Positions 1-8,493 are shown, counted from the stretch's first letter. The stretch is 64,000 nucleotides of DNA from Pseudomonadota bacterium (GCA_018817515.1 JAHIUD010000003.1:1-64000), one strand, 5' to 3'. Program-made: numbers and translations. Notes: generated by a model not told the origin, from the sequence alone.

Positions 1-805
1 ACCAGCCGAACCACAGGATGAACACGCCCAGAGCCACCATGGGAATATTGTGGCCGGGAATGGCGCGGGACGTGCCGTCAGGCGTGTACTTGCCGATGCG
101 GGGTCCCAGGACGATGGCGCCCGCCAGGGCGACCCAGCCGCCCACGGAGTGGACGACCGTGGAGCCGGCGAAGTCGATCATCGGCGTCGAAAGCTTGGCC
201 AGCCAGCCGCCGCCCCAGATCCAGTGACCGGAGATGGGGTAGATGAAGCCGGTGATGACCACGGAAATGAAGAGGTAGCCGATGAACTTCGTGCGCTCGG
301 CGATGGCGCCGGACACGATGGTCGTGGCCGTGGCGGCGAACACGCACTGGAAGAACCAGTAGGTGAAGCCCCACATGCCCTCGTCATTGAGCGGCGAGTA
401 GTCGGAGAGGCCGAAGTTCGACCAGCCGAAGAAGCCGCCCTGGTCGGTGCCCATCATCAGGGCGAAACCGACGAGGAAGAACACGGGGCCGCCAGCGGCA
501 AAGTCGAACATGTTCTTCATGAGAATGTTGCCGCTGTTCTTGGCGCGGGTCAGGCCGGTTTCGACCATGGCGAAGCCCGCCTGCATGAACATTACCAGGA
601 TTGCGGCGATGAGCGTCCACATGATGTTGGCGTTGGACTGGGTGAGATACTCCACAGCCTTTGTGGCGACATTGGCGGCAGTGGCAGCCGCCTCAGGCTG
701 ATCCTGGGCCAGGGCCAGCGAGGGTGCCAGGACTAATCCGAACAGGGCCGCCACCCTGAGGGCCCCCTTCAGGCTTGTTACAGTTGACGACTTGACGCAC
801 GACAT
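1..805 (-). CDS. amtB: Ammonium transporter Amt/AmtB (partial, C-terminus outside window)
   Basis: Inner-membrane ammonium channel of the Amt/MEP/Rh family. Reading the minus strand from the ATG at 803-805 gives a signal-peptide-like N-terminus (a hydrophobic run ending LALAQD), as in other bacterial Amt proteins. Family motifs follow in order: ETGLTRAKNSGNILMKN in the first helices, FAATATTIVSGAIAERTKF, and GSTVVHSVGGWVALAGA, then the frame runs off the window edge at base 1 (about 268 codons visible). A strong Shine-Dalgarno (AAGGAGGAG) sits 5 nt before the start. A sigma-54 type promoter lies about 45 bp upstream, which fits nitrogen control. A PII gene (glnK/glnB) often follows amt but would lie outside the window. 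Family assignment is secure. Confidence 0.95.
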   Translation of the reverse strand, partial: MSCVKSSTVTSLKGALRVAALFGLVLAPSLALAQDQPEAAATAANVATKAVEYLTQSNANIMWTLIAAILVMFMQAGFAMVETGLTRAKNSGNILMKNMFDFAAGGPVFFLVGFALMMGTDQGGFFGWSNFGLSDYSPLNDEGMWGFTYWFFQCVFAATATTIVSGAIAERTKFIGYLFISVVITGFIYPISGHWIWGGGWLAKLSTPMIDFAGSTVVHSVGGWVALAGAIVLGPRIGKYTPDGTSRAIPGHNIPMVALGVFILWFGW

Positions 806-848
806 ACAGCTCCTCCTTGGAAAAAGTAAGATTGATTGCCCACCTTAA

Positions 849-863
849 GCAATCAGCGGGCCA
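849..863 (-). promoter_or_regulatory. Sigma-54 (-24/-12) promoter of amtB
   Basis: On the minus strand the sequence reads TGGCCCGCTGATTGC. It has the invariant GG and GC of the -24/-12 RpoN promoter with the correct 10-nt gap and close agreement with TGGCAC-N5-TTGC. The predicted transcription start is near 837, giving a leader of about 30 nt before the amtB ATG. An NtrC-type activator is the expected partner, but I could not identify its binding site. Confidence 0.75.
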
Positions 864-1277
864 ACACTGTATCATGCTGCATTCGTTTAGCTTTACCTTG
901 GGTAGCTACTTTTTTAGTGTAAGAAAATTGTAAAGAAATGTAAAAAATTGTAAAAATAGTGACAATCGTGTCGCTAAGGATGAGACAAAAATAGCATGCT
1001 TGGCAATCCACAATTATGAATTCTCGCGGCAGGCATGTGGATCGTGGCCGTGCGGCAGACGCGGCTGCTGGCCTGCTGCCCGACCGCGCCATGTAAAGGA
1101 CAGGTAAAAATGAATTTTCCCGTCTCTGGCCATTCTCGGCGACTGGCGCAGTGCCTGAGGTTTTGGTGGCGGTGGGGGGGATAGGCGTTGCGAAAGCGCG
1201 AAGGGCTTTGGACTGGAAGGCGCTGGGCCAGGCTGTCACCGGGTCGGGAGCCGTCCGTGGTCGGCGCGGCGGCGTCC
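864..1277. other. Intergenic region between kdpE and amtB
   Basis: About 410 bp with no convincing gene. The part nearest amtB (890-1015) is markedly AT-rich for this genome and contains several TTGTAAA/TGTAAA direct repeats on the plus strand (923-958). These lie upstream of the sigma-54 promoter, where an enhancer-binding protein would act. No clear kdpE terminator was seen. Confidence 0.5.
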
Positions 1278-1973
1278 CTAGCCCACCAGACGGTATCCGA
1301 CGCCCGTCTCTGTCAGCAGGTAGCGCGGCGCCGCCGGATCCGGTTCGATCTTGCCGCGCAGCTGCCTGACGTAGATGCGGGAGTAATGGAGCTGGTCCTC
1401 GCGGTCGCTGTTCCAGACCGCCTTCAATATCTGGCGGTGGGTCACCACCTTGCCGGCATTGTGCACGAGAAAGGACAGCAGCTTGAATTCGATCTTCGTG
1501 AGGTGGACGTCCTGGTCGTTGAGCCGCACAAGGCGCTTCGCCAGGTCCACGAATAGCCCCTCCGTCCGAAACACGGCCTGCTGCTCATCCTGCGTCCGCG
1601 TGGCGGAGTGGCGCAGGCAGACGCGCATCCGGGCGGCCAGTTCAGCCACGCCGAAAGGCTTGGTGAGGTAGTCGTCCGCGCCGGCGTCCAGGGCGTCCAC
1701 CTTGTCCTGCTCCTTGCCCCGGGCCGAGATCACGATGATCGGCGTCGTGGCCCAAACGCGCAGGCGCCGGATCACCTCCACCCCGTCCATGCCGGGCAGG
1801 CCGAGATCCAGAAGCAGGAGCGCGGGATGGTGCTCCGCCGCCAGGGCCAACCCCTCCTCGCCATCCTCGGCCTCGATGAGCTGGAAGCCCCGCCGTTCCA
1901 GGAAAGCGCGCAAAAAGCAGCGGATGGGTTTTTCGTCCTCAATGACCAGCACCAGTGAATCCGTAGCGCTCAC
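1278..1973 (-). CDS. kdpE: KdpE-type response regulator
   Basis: A 231-residue OmpR/PhoB-class response regulator. The receiver domain has the acidic pocket (IEDE, residues 11-14), phospho-acceptor D56 in LLLLDLGLPGMDG, S83 and K104 (YLTKPF). The winged-helix DNA-binding domain covers roughly residues 130-230 and ends in the typical TETGVGYRLVG. The receiver and winged-helix sequences resemble KdpE, and the partner kinase overlaps by 4 bp (ATGA), so the pair is translationally coupled. No kdpFABC potassium pump lies in the window, so the target is not shown here. Two c-di-AMP-controlled potassium transporters occur about 20 kb away, which makes potassium homeostasis a plausible theme but not a proven link. 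Confidence 0.88.
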   Translation of the reverse strand: MSATDSLVLVIEDEKPIRCFLRAFLERRGFQLIEAEDGEEGLALAAEHHPALLLLDLGLPGMDGVEVIRRLRVWATTPIIVISARGKEQDKVDALDAGADDYLTKPFGVAELAARMRVCLRHSATRTQDEQQAVFRTEGLFVDLAKRLVRLNDQDVHLTKIEFKLLSFLVHNAGKVVTHRQILKAVWNSDREDQLHYSRIYVRQLRGKIEPDPAAPRYLLTETGVGYRLVG

Positions 1974-3562
1974 GAGACCTCCTCGGCGCAGTTCGCGCCA
2001 TCCGTCGGCAGAGAAGCATTCCCGGGCGGAGCGGGCAGCGTGACGCGGATGGACAGCCCGCCCCCCTCACGGTGTTCCGCGCGGATAGCGCCCCCGTGCA
2101 CCTGGGCGATGGCGCGGCAGATGGCCAGGCCAAGGCCATACCCCTTGCGCTCTCCGGTTTGAACGCTGGACGCGCTTCCTTGGTAGAACAGGCTGAACGC
2201 CTTCTCCAGCTCCGCATCGTCCAGGCCGGGCCCCCTGTCCGCCACCTCGACTTCGACATCGGGGCCAACGCGCCGGGCGGCAATCCGCACCGGTGATTCC
2301 GGGGGCGTATGCTTCAAGGTGTTCTCAAGAAGATTCAGGAACAACTGCTCCATGAGCACCGCGTCCATCCTGAGAAGCGGCAAATCAGGCGGGATGTCCA
2401 TCTCCACCGCCCTGCCCGCGAGGCTCTTCCCCATGAGCGAGAGCGCCGCGCCCAGGGGCTCGTCCAGGGGCTGGAGCTGGAGGTCCGGCTTGAGCGTGCC
2501 GGACTGCAGCTTGGTCATGCGCAAGAGGTTGCCGAGCAGCCTGGAAAGACGCGCCGCCCTGTCGTGGATGTTCTCCGACAGTTCCCGGCGCTCTCGCGGC
2601 GTCATCTCCTCGCCCACGGCCATCAGGCTTTCGGCGGAACCCATGATGACGGCCAGCGGGGTCTGGAGGTCATGCGTCACCGAGGAGAGCAGGGAGGTCT
2701 TCAGGCGCTCCGCCTCGATCTCCATCCGGGCGCGCACCCGTTCGCCCTCAAGGCGCTCCACCTCGAGCATCAGGCCGACCTGTCGCGCCAGGGTCTCAAT
2801 GATGTGCAACTGCTCGGGGGGGAAGCCCGAGGCGTCCTTTGGCGGGCGCACGCCAAGCACCCCCAGCGTGCCGCCCACACCGGACAGCGGGAGGTAGAGC
2901 GCAGCGCTCTCCTGCATGTTCCGCGTGCCCAGCCCGGCCGGCTGGCTGTTTGCCAGAACCCACCGGACAACCACCTCGGCGTCGGGCAGATCGCGGAAGG
3001 CCTCAGCGGCTCCGGCCCGGTTCAGCACCAGCCCCGCCTCATCCAGCAGGAAGGCTGCAGCGGGAAAGCCGAACAGCCGCCCGATCTGTCCCGTGGCGGT
3101 GCCGAGAAGCTTGTCCGTCCCGCGCGCACCGGCCAGCTCGCGGGTGAGCTCCATCATGAGCCTGGTCTGGGCCTCGCGGGCGCTGGCGTTCCTGGCCTGC
3201 GTGCGGAAGCGCTCGGTGAGGCGGCTGACGACGATGACCACCACGAACATCATCGCCATGGTGAACAGGTGCTCCTCTTCCTCGACTACGATGCCGAACT
3301 GCGGCGGCACGAAGAAGTAGTCAAAGGCCAGCACGCTGAGCAGACAGGCGATCAAGGCCGAAGGCAGGCTGCAGAAGCTCGCGATGCTGACGGTAACGAG
3401 CACGTACACCATGATGAAGTTGATGAGATCGAGATGGGGGGAAATGGCGAGGCAAAAGGCCGTGCTGGCCGCCACAATGAGCACGTTGACGCCGTAGTGG
3501 AGCAGCACCGTTCTCCGGCGGCTCTTTCCCGGCGTTATGGAATCAAAGCCTGTCGTGGACAT
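1970..3562 (-). CDS. KdpD-like sensor histidine kinase lacking the N-terminal KdpD/Usp domains
   Basis: A 530-residue membrane histidine kinase. Four hydrophobic segments at about residues 20-115 match the DUF4118 membrane region of KdpD. A GAF-like domain follows (about 135-270), then HisKA with the phospho-acceptor H297 (SSVTHDLQTPL), then an ATPase domain with N-box (LLENTLKHTP), DRGPGL and GYGLGLAI boxes. Full-length KdpD is about 890 residues because it begins with a KdpD sensor domain and a universal stress domain; both are absent here. Coupled to the regulator by a 4-bp overlap. It may be a short KdpD variant seen in some anaerobes, or a kinase retargeted to another signal. The start at 3562 is favoured because the DUF4118 helices begin soon after. 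Confidence 0.85.
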   Translation of the reverse strand: MSTTGFDSITPGKSRRRTVLLHYGVNVLIVAASTAFCLAISPHLDLINFIMVYVLVTVSIASFCSLPSALIACLLSVLAFDYFFVPPQFGIVVEEEEHLFTMAMMFVVVIVVSRLTERFRTQARNASAREAQTRLMMELTRELAGARGTDKLLGTATGQIGRLFGFPAAAFLLDEAGLVLNRAGAAEAFRDLPDAEVVVRWVLANSQPAGLGTRNMQESAALYLPLSGVGGTLGVLGVRPPKDASGFPPEQLHIIETLARQVGLMLEVERLEGERVRARMEIEAERLKTSLLSSVTHDLQTPLAVIMGSAESLMAVGEEMTPRERRELSENIHDRAARLSRLLGNLLRMTKLQSGTLKPDLQLQPLDEPLGAALSLMGKSLAGRAVEMDIPPDLPLLRMDAVLMEQLFLNLLENTLKHTPPESPVRIAARRVGPDVEVEVADRGPGLDDAELEKAFSLFYQGSASSVQTGERKGYGLGLAICRAIAQVHGGAIRAEHREGGGLSIRVTLPAPPGNASLPTDGANCAEEVS

Positions 3563-3786
3563 TGTCCGCCCCGCTTATGCCGCCTCGGCGCGCCCGCAGC
3601 TAAATGCCGCTGCAACTGGTTGTCGGCCCTTCGCGGCCAGGGCGATAGCCTCCCAGCCGTGAACGGACCGTGCCCCCCTGCGACATGCGAATTTCATGGA
3701 GGCTGGCCTGTGCGCACCTGCGCCAACGCGCCAGCGCACCGGCAAAATGACAAAAAAGGCATCCCGGCCGGGTAGGGCCTAATAAA

Positions 3787-3802
3787 TTCGCAAAATTGCG
3801 AA
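3787..3802. promoter_or_regulatory. Perfect 7-2-7 palindrome upstream of kdpDE
   Basis: TTCGCAA-AA-TTGCGAA, an inverted repeat with 7-bp arms about 225 bp upstream of the kdpD-like start, in an AT-rich patch. The form suits a dimeric regulator's operator, but no regulator can be assigned. Confidence 0.35.
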
Positions 3803-4133
3803 CAGTTGGCCTGGACAAGCGGAGCATGGTCCTCTTTGTGGGCGCGAAAATACTTGAAACATGCGCTGTTGGCTAGCGGCTGTTCCGACAATTCGCTTTA
3901 CATCATCATTACAGCGGACAGGCGGGGAGAAATCTGCCACTCAGAATAATATAATATTAATTCAGTCTATTATGTAGCACATCGTTCTTTGCAGTGCCCC
4001 GCACCCTGGCACAAATTTTACCAAATTTTTACATTACTGGCCACGCCGCACTCATTGCCCTGCGAGAGCACACAGATTATCTTTATGTTTCAGCATGTTG
4101 CAGTTTTGGCCCGACTTTTGCCTAATTGATCAA

Positions 4134-4159
4134 ATGGTCCTGTCTGCAGGCAGGACCAT
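4134..4159. repeat. Hairpin (9-bp perfect stem)
   Basis: ATGGTCCTG and CAGGACCAT flank an 8-nt loop. There is no poly-T tract on either side, so it is not a clear terminator. It could be an RNA structure within a transcript that ends at 4470. Confidence 0.4.
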
Positions 4160-4423
4160 AACAGAGCTGACGTCACTTGAGGCCGATGGGACTGGAAACC
4201 ATAGCGCGAGAACCGGGGCGGCAACCACAAAGGTGGTCTGCAACAGGTCCGGCCGCTGCTTCGCAATCTCCTGCGCCCGCCTCCGCCTTCCGAACGCCCT
4301 CCTGCCCCGGCCGTCCAGCCGCGCGGCGGCTGTGGCGCGGCCCCTGACGCAGACGCCGCAAATCTCCCCCAGGCGTTTGACGCGCGGAAGTAGAGCCCCC
4401 GCGCGCCAGACTCCTGTGGGATG

Positions 4424-4470
4424 GAGCCCTCGCCGACTCTGATGCCCCGGCGAGGGCTCTTCTTTGTTCT
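4424..4470 (+). terminator. Rho-independent terminator (plus strand) with no obvious upstream gene
   Basis: A perfect 12-bp stem (GAGCCCTCGCCG / CGGCGAGGGCTC) with a 12-nt loop, followed on the plus strand by TTCTTTGTT. No plus-strand gene is recognisable before it. The minus-strand side lacks a T tract, so it does not simply serve the neighbouring minus-strand gene. Confidence 0.6.
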
Positions 4471-4518
4471 GAATACCACATAGCCCGGCCGGGGGGCGGC
4501 GGCGTTCTCCACTTGGCC

Positions 4519-4566
4519 GGGTGCCGGGGGTGGAACCCCTGGCGAGGTGCAGGGGCAGCGCCCCTG
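4519..4566 (-). repeat. GC-rich post-gene repeat (same family as 20359-20417)
   Basis: Just downstream of the radical SAM stop codon. On the minus strand it reads as paired GGGGCGCTGCCCC and GGGGTTCCACCCC hairpins, then GGCACCC. The layout (GGGGCTCCGCCCC-type hairpin, GGCACCC, CCGCC) matches the element after the DUF4079 gene. It may fold after the stop codon and protect or terminate the mRNA, but it lacks a T tract. Confidence 0.5.
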
Positions 4567-4577
4567 ATCAATTCTCC

Positions 4578-5879
4578 CTACAACGGCTCGCTGCCCAGGC
4601 ACATGAGTTGGCCCACCGACCAGGGGCAATGCCCGCAGGGTACGCTGATGCCCAGGCAGTCCTGCTCGAAGGCCCCGGCCGCGCCGCAGGCGTCGCTGCA
4701 CATGCCCAGGTCGCAGTCGCCACAGGCCGGATATTCCCCGCTTGCAGCAGCGGTCCTGAAGTTCGACCAGGGCTGGCCGCGCCAGAGTTCCTCCAGCGGG
4801 GTCTGGCTGATGTTGCCGAAATGCTGCGGATGCACGCGCTTGGTCTCGCCGAAGATGCGGCAGTCGTAGGCGTGCCAGAGGAAGTGGCAGGGCGAGACGT
4901 TGCCTTGCCAGTCGATGAAGGCGGCCTCGTCTCTTATGAAGCTGCAGCGTTGCTCGCTTGAGGCGGAAAGTCCCGGCAGGCGCAGGTCCAGCCCAGCGGC
5001 TTCGGCCCGGCGGCGAGCCTCGGCGAAGAGCGCCTGAAGCTCTTCCAGCTCGCCGTAGTCCGTGCACGCCAGCCGCCCCAGGTTAAGCCAGAGCCCTTCT
5101 CGCTGAGCACTTTCGCGCATCTCCCCGGCCAAGGTCAGCAGATCGGCATCGCGACCAGCAGGCCGGAAACGCATGGCCGCCTGCGGCACGCGGGACAGGT
5201 CCAGACCACGCTCGGTGGCCACGGCTCGCCAATGGGCGAAGTGCTCCAGGGCCGCGCCGCTGCACGGATGGAAAAGGGCCAGGGCCTCCTGCTCGCGGCC
5301 TGCGGGCAGCATGTGCGTGGCCAGCAGGAAATCCAGCCCGAGCCCGGCGGCCCAATCCACCTGAGCTGGCAAGGCCTCCACCCCGCCGCGCATGAGCACG
5401 GTCTCCGCACCCAGGCGCAGGCTTCGGCCTGCGCGCTTCGCCGCCTGGCGCAGCAACGCCGTGGCTCGCGCCGCCAGACCGCTCTGCCCCGGCCCGTGCC
5501 CCATACTGGCCTCGTCCGGGTCCACGGATATGCAGGTCAGATCGAGCCCGGCGCGCAGCAGCTGGTTGGCCACGGCCTCACCCCGCGCCTCATCGAGCAG
5601 GAGCGCGTTGGTCTGCAGGCCGCACCAGCCGCCTTCCGGCATCCGAGCCTTGGCAAAAGCCACCATGCGCGGCAGGTCCGGGTGCATCAGCGGCTCGCCC
5701 ATGCCGTTTAAGACCACCGCGCGGGCGTGGGCGAAGGCCGGGCCCAGGCGCTGGAACAGGGCGTAGTCCATGTCGCCCGCGCCGCCCTGCCAGCCCGGCT
5801 GGTTCTTCACGCACATGGGGCAGGCCAGGTTGCAGCGGGTGGTGCTCTCGATGAACAGGGTCTGCGGAAAGTCGCTCAT
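4578..5879 (-). CDS. Radical SAM/SPASM-type protein linked to ACR3
   Basis: A 433-residue radical SAM enzyme. The cluster motif CNLACPMC (C16, C20, C23) binds the SAM [4Fe-4S] cluster, and GMGEPLMHPD matches the radical SAM GGE region. The last 120 residues carry at least ten cysteines, including CSFIRDEA, CHF, CGDCDLGMCSDAC and CGHC, typical of a SPASM/twitch domain holding auxiliary Fe-S clusters. Such proteins modify peptides or mature metalloenzymes. It starts 18 bp after the ACR3 stop, so the two are probably one transcript. It is not the usual ArsS or ArsL arsenic enzyme by length and cysteine pattern as far as I can judge, so its substrate is unknown. A post-gene GC repeat follows the stop. 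Confidence 0.85.
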   Translation of the reverse strand: MSDFPQTLFIESTTRCNLACPMCVKNQPGWQGGAGDMDYALFQRLGPAFAHARAVVLNGMGEPLMHPDLPRMVAFAKARMPEGGWCGLQTNALLLDEARGEAVANQLLRAGLDLTCISVDPDEASMGHGPGQSGLAARATALLRQAAKRAGRSLRLGAETVLMRGGVEALPAQVDWAAGLGLDFLLATHMLPAGREQEALALFHPCSGAALEHFAHWRAVATERGLDLSRVPQAAMRFRPAGRDADLLTLAGEMRESAQREGLWLNLGRLACTDYGELEELQALFAEARRRAEAAGLDLRLPGLSASSEQRCSFIRDEAAFIDWQGNVSPCHFLWHAYDCRIFGETKRVHPQHFGNISQTPLEELWRGQPWSNFRTAAASGEYPACGDCDLGMCSDACGAAGAFEQDCLGISVPCGHCPWSVGQLMCLGSEPL

Positions 5880-5897
5880 GCCGGATGCACCAATTCC

Positions 5898-6989
5898 CTA
5901 TGGCTTGCAGTCCACGTGGCAAACGCCGGCGAGCGTGCCGGGGTCGTTGGGGAACCAGCGGCGCTTGAGCCACAAGGCCACGTTCACCAGAGCGATGAGC
6001 ACCGGGACTTCGACAAGGGGCCCAATGACCGCGGCGAAGGCCTGGCCGGAATCCAGCCCGAACACGGCCACGGCCACGGCGATGGCCAGCTCGAAGTTGT
6101 TGCTCGCAGCGGTGAAGCTCAAGGTGGCCGTCTGGGCGTAGTTGGCCCCGGCCTTCCTGGACAGCCAGAAGGACGCCAGGAACATGATCAGGAAGTACAC
6201 CAGCATGGGCGCGGCAACGCGCAGAACGTCGAGCGGCAGCGCCACCATGACCTCGCCCTTGAGCGAGAACATGACCAGAATGGTGAACAGCAGCGCGATG
6301 AGCGTGACGGGGCCGATCTTGGGCGCGAACTCGCTGTCGTACCATTCGCGGCCCTTGAGCTTGAGCCCGATGACGCGCGTGGCCAGCCCGGCCAGGAAGG
6401 GAATGCCCAGGTAGATGAACACGCTCTCGGCGATCTGGCCCATGGAGATGTCGACCACCGCGCCCTCAAGACCCAGCCAGCCGGGCAAAACGGTAAGAAA
6501 GACCCAGGCATAGAGCGGGAAGAACAGCACCTGGAATACGGAGTTGAAGGCCACCAGCCCGGCGCAGTACTCGCGGTCGCCCCCGGCCAGATCGTTCCAG
6601 ACGATGACCATGGCGATGCAGCGCGCCAGGCCGATCAAGATCAGCCCGGTCATGTAGGCGTGGTGCCCGGAGAGGAAGGTCACGGCCAGGGCGAACATGA
6701 GGATGGGGCCGATGACCCAGTTCTGGACAAGGGACAGCGCCAGCACGCGCACGTCCTTGAACACCTGGCCCATGAGCTCATAGCGCACCTTGGCCAGCGG
6801 CGGGTACATCATGAGGATCAGGCCCACGGCGATGGGCAGGTTGGTGGTGCCCGTCTGCATGCCGCCAAGCGCGGTCTTGAGGCCGGGAAAGACGAACCCC
6901 GCGCCGATGCCCGCGAACATGGCCGCGAAGATCCACAAGGTCAGGTAACGGTCGAGAAACGAGAGCTTTCGGGTCACGGACTCGGACAT
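5898..6989 (-). CDS. acr3: ACR3-family arsenite efflux transporter
   Basis: A 363-residue inner-membrane arsenite exporter of the ACR3 (bile acid:Na symporter-like) family, with about ten hydrophobic segments. It carries the family signature GLARCIAMV, whose cysteine is essential for As(III) transport in studied ACR3 proteins, and the conserved [14 protein letters not shown] segment. Start at 6989 is supported by the Shine-Dalgarno CGGAGGTG. A promoter-like TTGCGC-17-AATAAT lies upstream, so it may be transcribed apart from the arsR operon. The C-terminus ends CHVDCKP, giving an extra cysteine pair of unknown role. It extrudes the As(III) made by the ArsC encoded at 11318-11797. Confidence 0.95.
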   Translation of the reverse strand: MSESVTRKLSFLDRYLTLWIFAAMFAGIGAGFVFPGLKTALGGMQTGTTNLPIAVGLILMMYPPLAKVRYELMGQVFKDVRVLALSLVQNWVIGPILMFALAVTFLSGHHAYMTGLILIGLARCIAMVIVWNDLAGGDREYCAGLVAFNSVFQVLFFPLYAWVFLTVLPGWLGLEGAVVDISMGQIAESVFIYLGIPFLAGLATRVIGLKLKGREWYDSEFAPKIGPVTLIALLFTILVMFSLKGEVMVALPLDVLRVAAPMLVYFLIMFLASFWLSRKAGANYAQTATLSFTAASNNFELAIAVAVAVFGLDSGQAFAAVIGPLVEVPVLIALVNVALWLKRRWFPNDPGTLAGVCHVDCKP

Positions 6990-7022
6990 GGCGCACCTCC
7001 GCTGTTATCGTGCGATGCTTTT

Positions 7023-7051
7023 ATTATTTTCTGAACCTCATGATTGCGCAA
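7023..7051 (-). promoter_or_regulatory. Likely promoter of acr3 with palindrome over the -35
   Basis: On the minus strand, TTGCGC (7051-7046), a 17-bp spacer and AATAAT (7028-7023) form a plausible sigma-70 promoter 34 bp from the acr3 start. The -35 lies inside a perfect palindrome ATTGCGCAAT (7043-7052), which could be an operator. It differs from the ATATG/CATAT half-sites at the arsR promoter. Confidence 0.45.
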
Positions 7052-7095
7052 TGCGTATCAAGTCGACCGGACAGAATGCCGGGCCGCTGCGAAGG

Positions 7096-7590
7096 TCAGG
7101 GTCTGGGCTGCTTCGCCTTGCCCTGACTGGGAACCTTGCCCTGCAAAGCGGCCATGAAGTCACGGGCCTCGTCCCCGCGCAAGAGCTCCGCCAAGCCCAC
7201 CAGCCCGCCCACGAGGTAGCAGGCGTTGTAACCTTTGGCGGACAGGTAGACCATGGCGATACTCGACCTGTCGATGTGCGGGCAGGCCGTGACGATGATC
7301 TTGTCCTTGGGCAGTTCATTCAGGCGGGCGGGCAATTCGTTGAGGGGAATCTTGAGCGCGAAGCTGGGCCCCCAGGCCTGCTGCTCCTCGGGGAAGCGGA
7401 TGTCCACGAGCACGGCCTCCTTCTTGATGAGCATGGACAAGAGCTCCTTGCCCGAACATTTCATCATCTTGCGGGTCTCGTAGTCGAACTCGCGGACATA
7501 GGAATCAAGGCTCACGGGCTCCGCCGCAACGGCCGGCTGCGCCAGGCAAAGCAGGCTGAGAAGAAACGCGCCAACAACAGGGAACTTCAT
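7096..7590 (-). CDS. Periplasmic rhodanese-like protein
   Basis: A 164-residue protein with a Sec signal peptide (MKFPVVGAFLLSLLCLAQPAVAAEP) and a single rhodanese-like domain. Fold motifs VLVDIRFPEE and NACYLVGGL are present, and the active-site loop CPHIDR keeps the CxxxxR pattern with a cysteine nucleophile. Rhodaneses transfer sulfane sulfur, and some relatives act as arsenate reductases, so a role in arsenic or sulfur chemistry in the periplasm fits the cluster. The ATG at 7590 is chosen over an upstream in-frame ATG at 7689 because it has a GGAGG and begins the signal peptide directly. The exact substrate is unknown. Confidence 0.8.
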   Translation of the reverse strand: MKFPVVGAFLLSLLCLAQPAVAAEPVSLDSYVREFDYETRKMMKCSGKELLSMLIKKEAVLVDIRFPEEQQAWGPSFALKIPLNELPARLNELPKDKIIVTACPHIDRSSIAMVYLSAKGYNACYLVGGLVGLAELLRGDEARDFMAALQGKVPSQGKAKQPRP

Positions 7591-7767
7591 GTGGGCCTCC
7601 GCAAGGGGTTGGTGGGGGGATGAGACCTCAAAACCAAGACGGCTCTGACAACGGCTCCAGACTGTGAGTTCTGCCTGATCTGCATGCACCGGCTGAGCCG
7701 CTCTCCAGGGATGCGGGAACAGGCTGCCGCAATTGGCGGGCGGAGGCCTGGGTTTAATCGTCTCTGT

Positions 7768-8484
7768 TCAGGCAAGGGCACCCCCCAGGAACGGCAGGGC
7801 CATGAAATACGCGCCCAGCAGGGCAACCAGCACGCCCGCCGCGCGGCGCACCCACGAACTGCCGACGGCGAACATCCGCTGCTCCATGATGCGCCGGGCC
7901 AGGGCCGCGGAGCTGCCCGCCAGGACGATGGGCAGGCAGTGCCCCAGGGCGAAGGCCAGGATCAAAAGCATGCCGCTGAGCATCCTGTCCTGCACGGTGA
8001 TGACGGCCAGAAGCGGGGCCAGGAAGCCGAAGGTGCAGGTGCCGGACAAGAGCCCGTAGCCCAGGCCCAGGGCCAGCGCACCGGGGAGCCCCCGCAGGGT
8101 GATCCGGGAGAGCAGCCCGCCGCCGAGCCGCCAGCGCGCCAGCCCGAGCATGTCCAGGGCCACGAGGAGCAGCACCGCCCCCATGCCCACGGTCCAGTAG
8201 GGCCCGACATCGCCGAGCATCCGTCCCAGCAGCGAGCAGGCCAGCCCCACCAGGGCGATGGTCGCGAACAGGCCGAGGCTGAAGACCACGGCATAGCGCA
8301 CGGCCTCGCGGCCCTCCACCAGCCTGCCCTGCCCGGCCACGTAGCCCACCATGAGCGGGATGCTCGCCAGGTGGCAGGGGCTGAACAATACGCTGACCAG
8401 CCCCCACAAGAAGCTCCCGGCGTAAGCCGCCCAGGAGCCCCCGGACATCCAGGCGTTGACGGTCAGCAGGAACTGGTCGAGCAT
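7768..8484 (-). CDS. CcdA/DsbD-type thiol-disulfide electron transporter
   Basis: A 238-residue membrane protein with about six transmembrane helices, of the CcdA (DsbD beta domain) family. The two redox cysteines that shuttle electrons across the membrane are seen in the pseudo-repeated motifs FSPCHLASIPL and SGTCTFGFLAPL. It accepts electrons from cytoplasmic thioredoxin and passes them to an exported thioredoxin-like partner. The partner is probably the signal-bearing thioredoxin-fold protein that ends 9 bp upstream. Last gene of the arsR-led run of minus-strand genes. A role in cytochrome c maturation is possible, but the position among ars genes favours a dedicated relay. Confidence 0.88.
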   Translation of the reverse strand: MLDQFLLTVNAWMSGGSWAAYAGSFLWGLVSVLFSPCHLASIPLMVGYVAGQGRLVEGREAVRYAVVFSLGLFATIALVGLACSLLGRMLGDVGPYWTVGMGAVLLLVALDMLGLARWRLGGGLLSRITLRGLPGALALGLGYGLLSGTCTFGFLAPLLAVITVQDRMLSGMLLILAFALGHCLPIVLAGSSAALARRIMEQRMFAVGSSWVRRAAGVLVALLGAYFMALPFLGGALA

Positions 8485-8493
8485 GGCGCCCCG

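Larger units (their letters stand above)
3563..4423. other. Long intergenic region, no convincing gene
   Basis: About 860 bp between the kdpD-like gene and the radical SAM gene. The 3880-4090 part is AT-rich (for example a TATAATATTAAT stretch near 3950), unlike its surroundings. Short open frames exist on both strands, but none has a good ribosome site or recognisable protein sequence. The region holds a palindrome (3787-3802), a hairpin (4134-4159) and ends at a plus-strand terminator (4424-4470), so a small RNA is possible. Confidence 0.5.

Noticed and set aside
50-736. Plus-strand open frame over the amt gene.
   Set aside because: The minus strand encodes a clear Amt protein there; the plus frame is its shadow.
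4090-5067. A 325-codon minus-strand frame extending beyond the radical SAM stop.
   Set aside because: Its upper part is out of frame with the radical SAM gene and its lower part has an Arg/Ala-rich, non-protein-like composition and no ribosome site.
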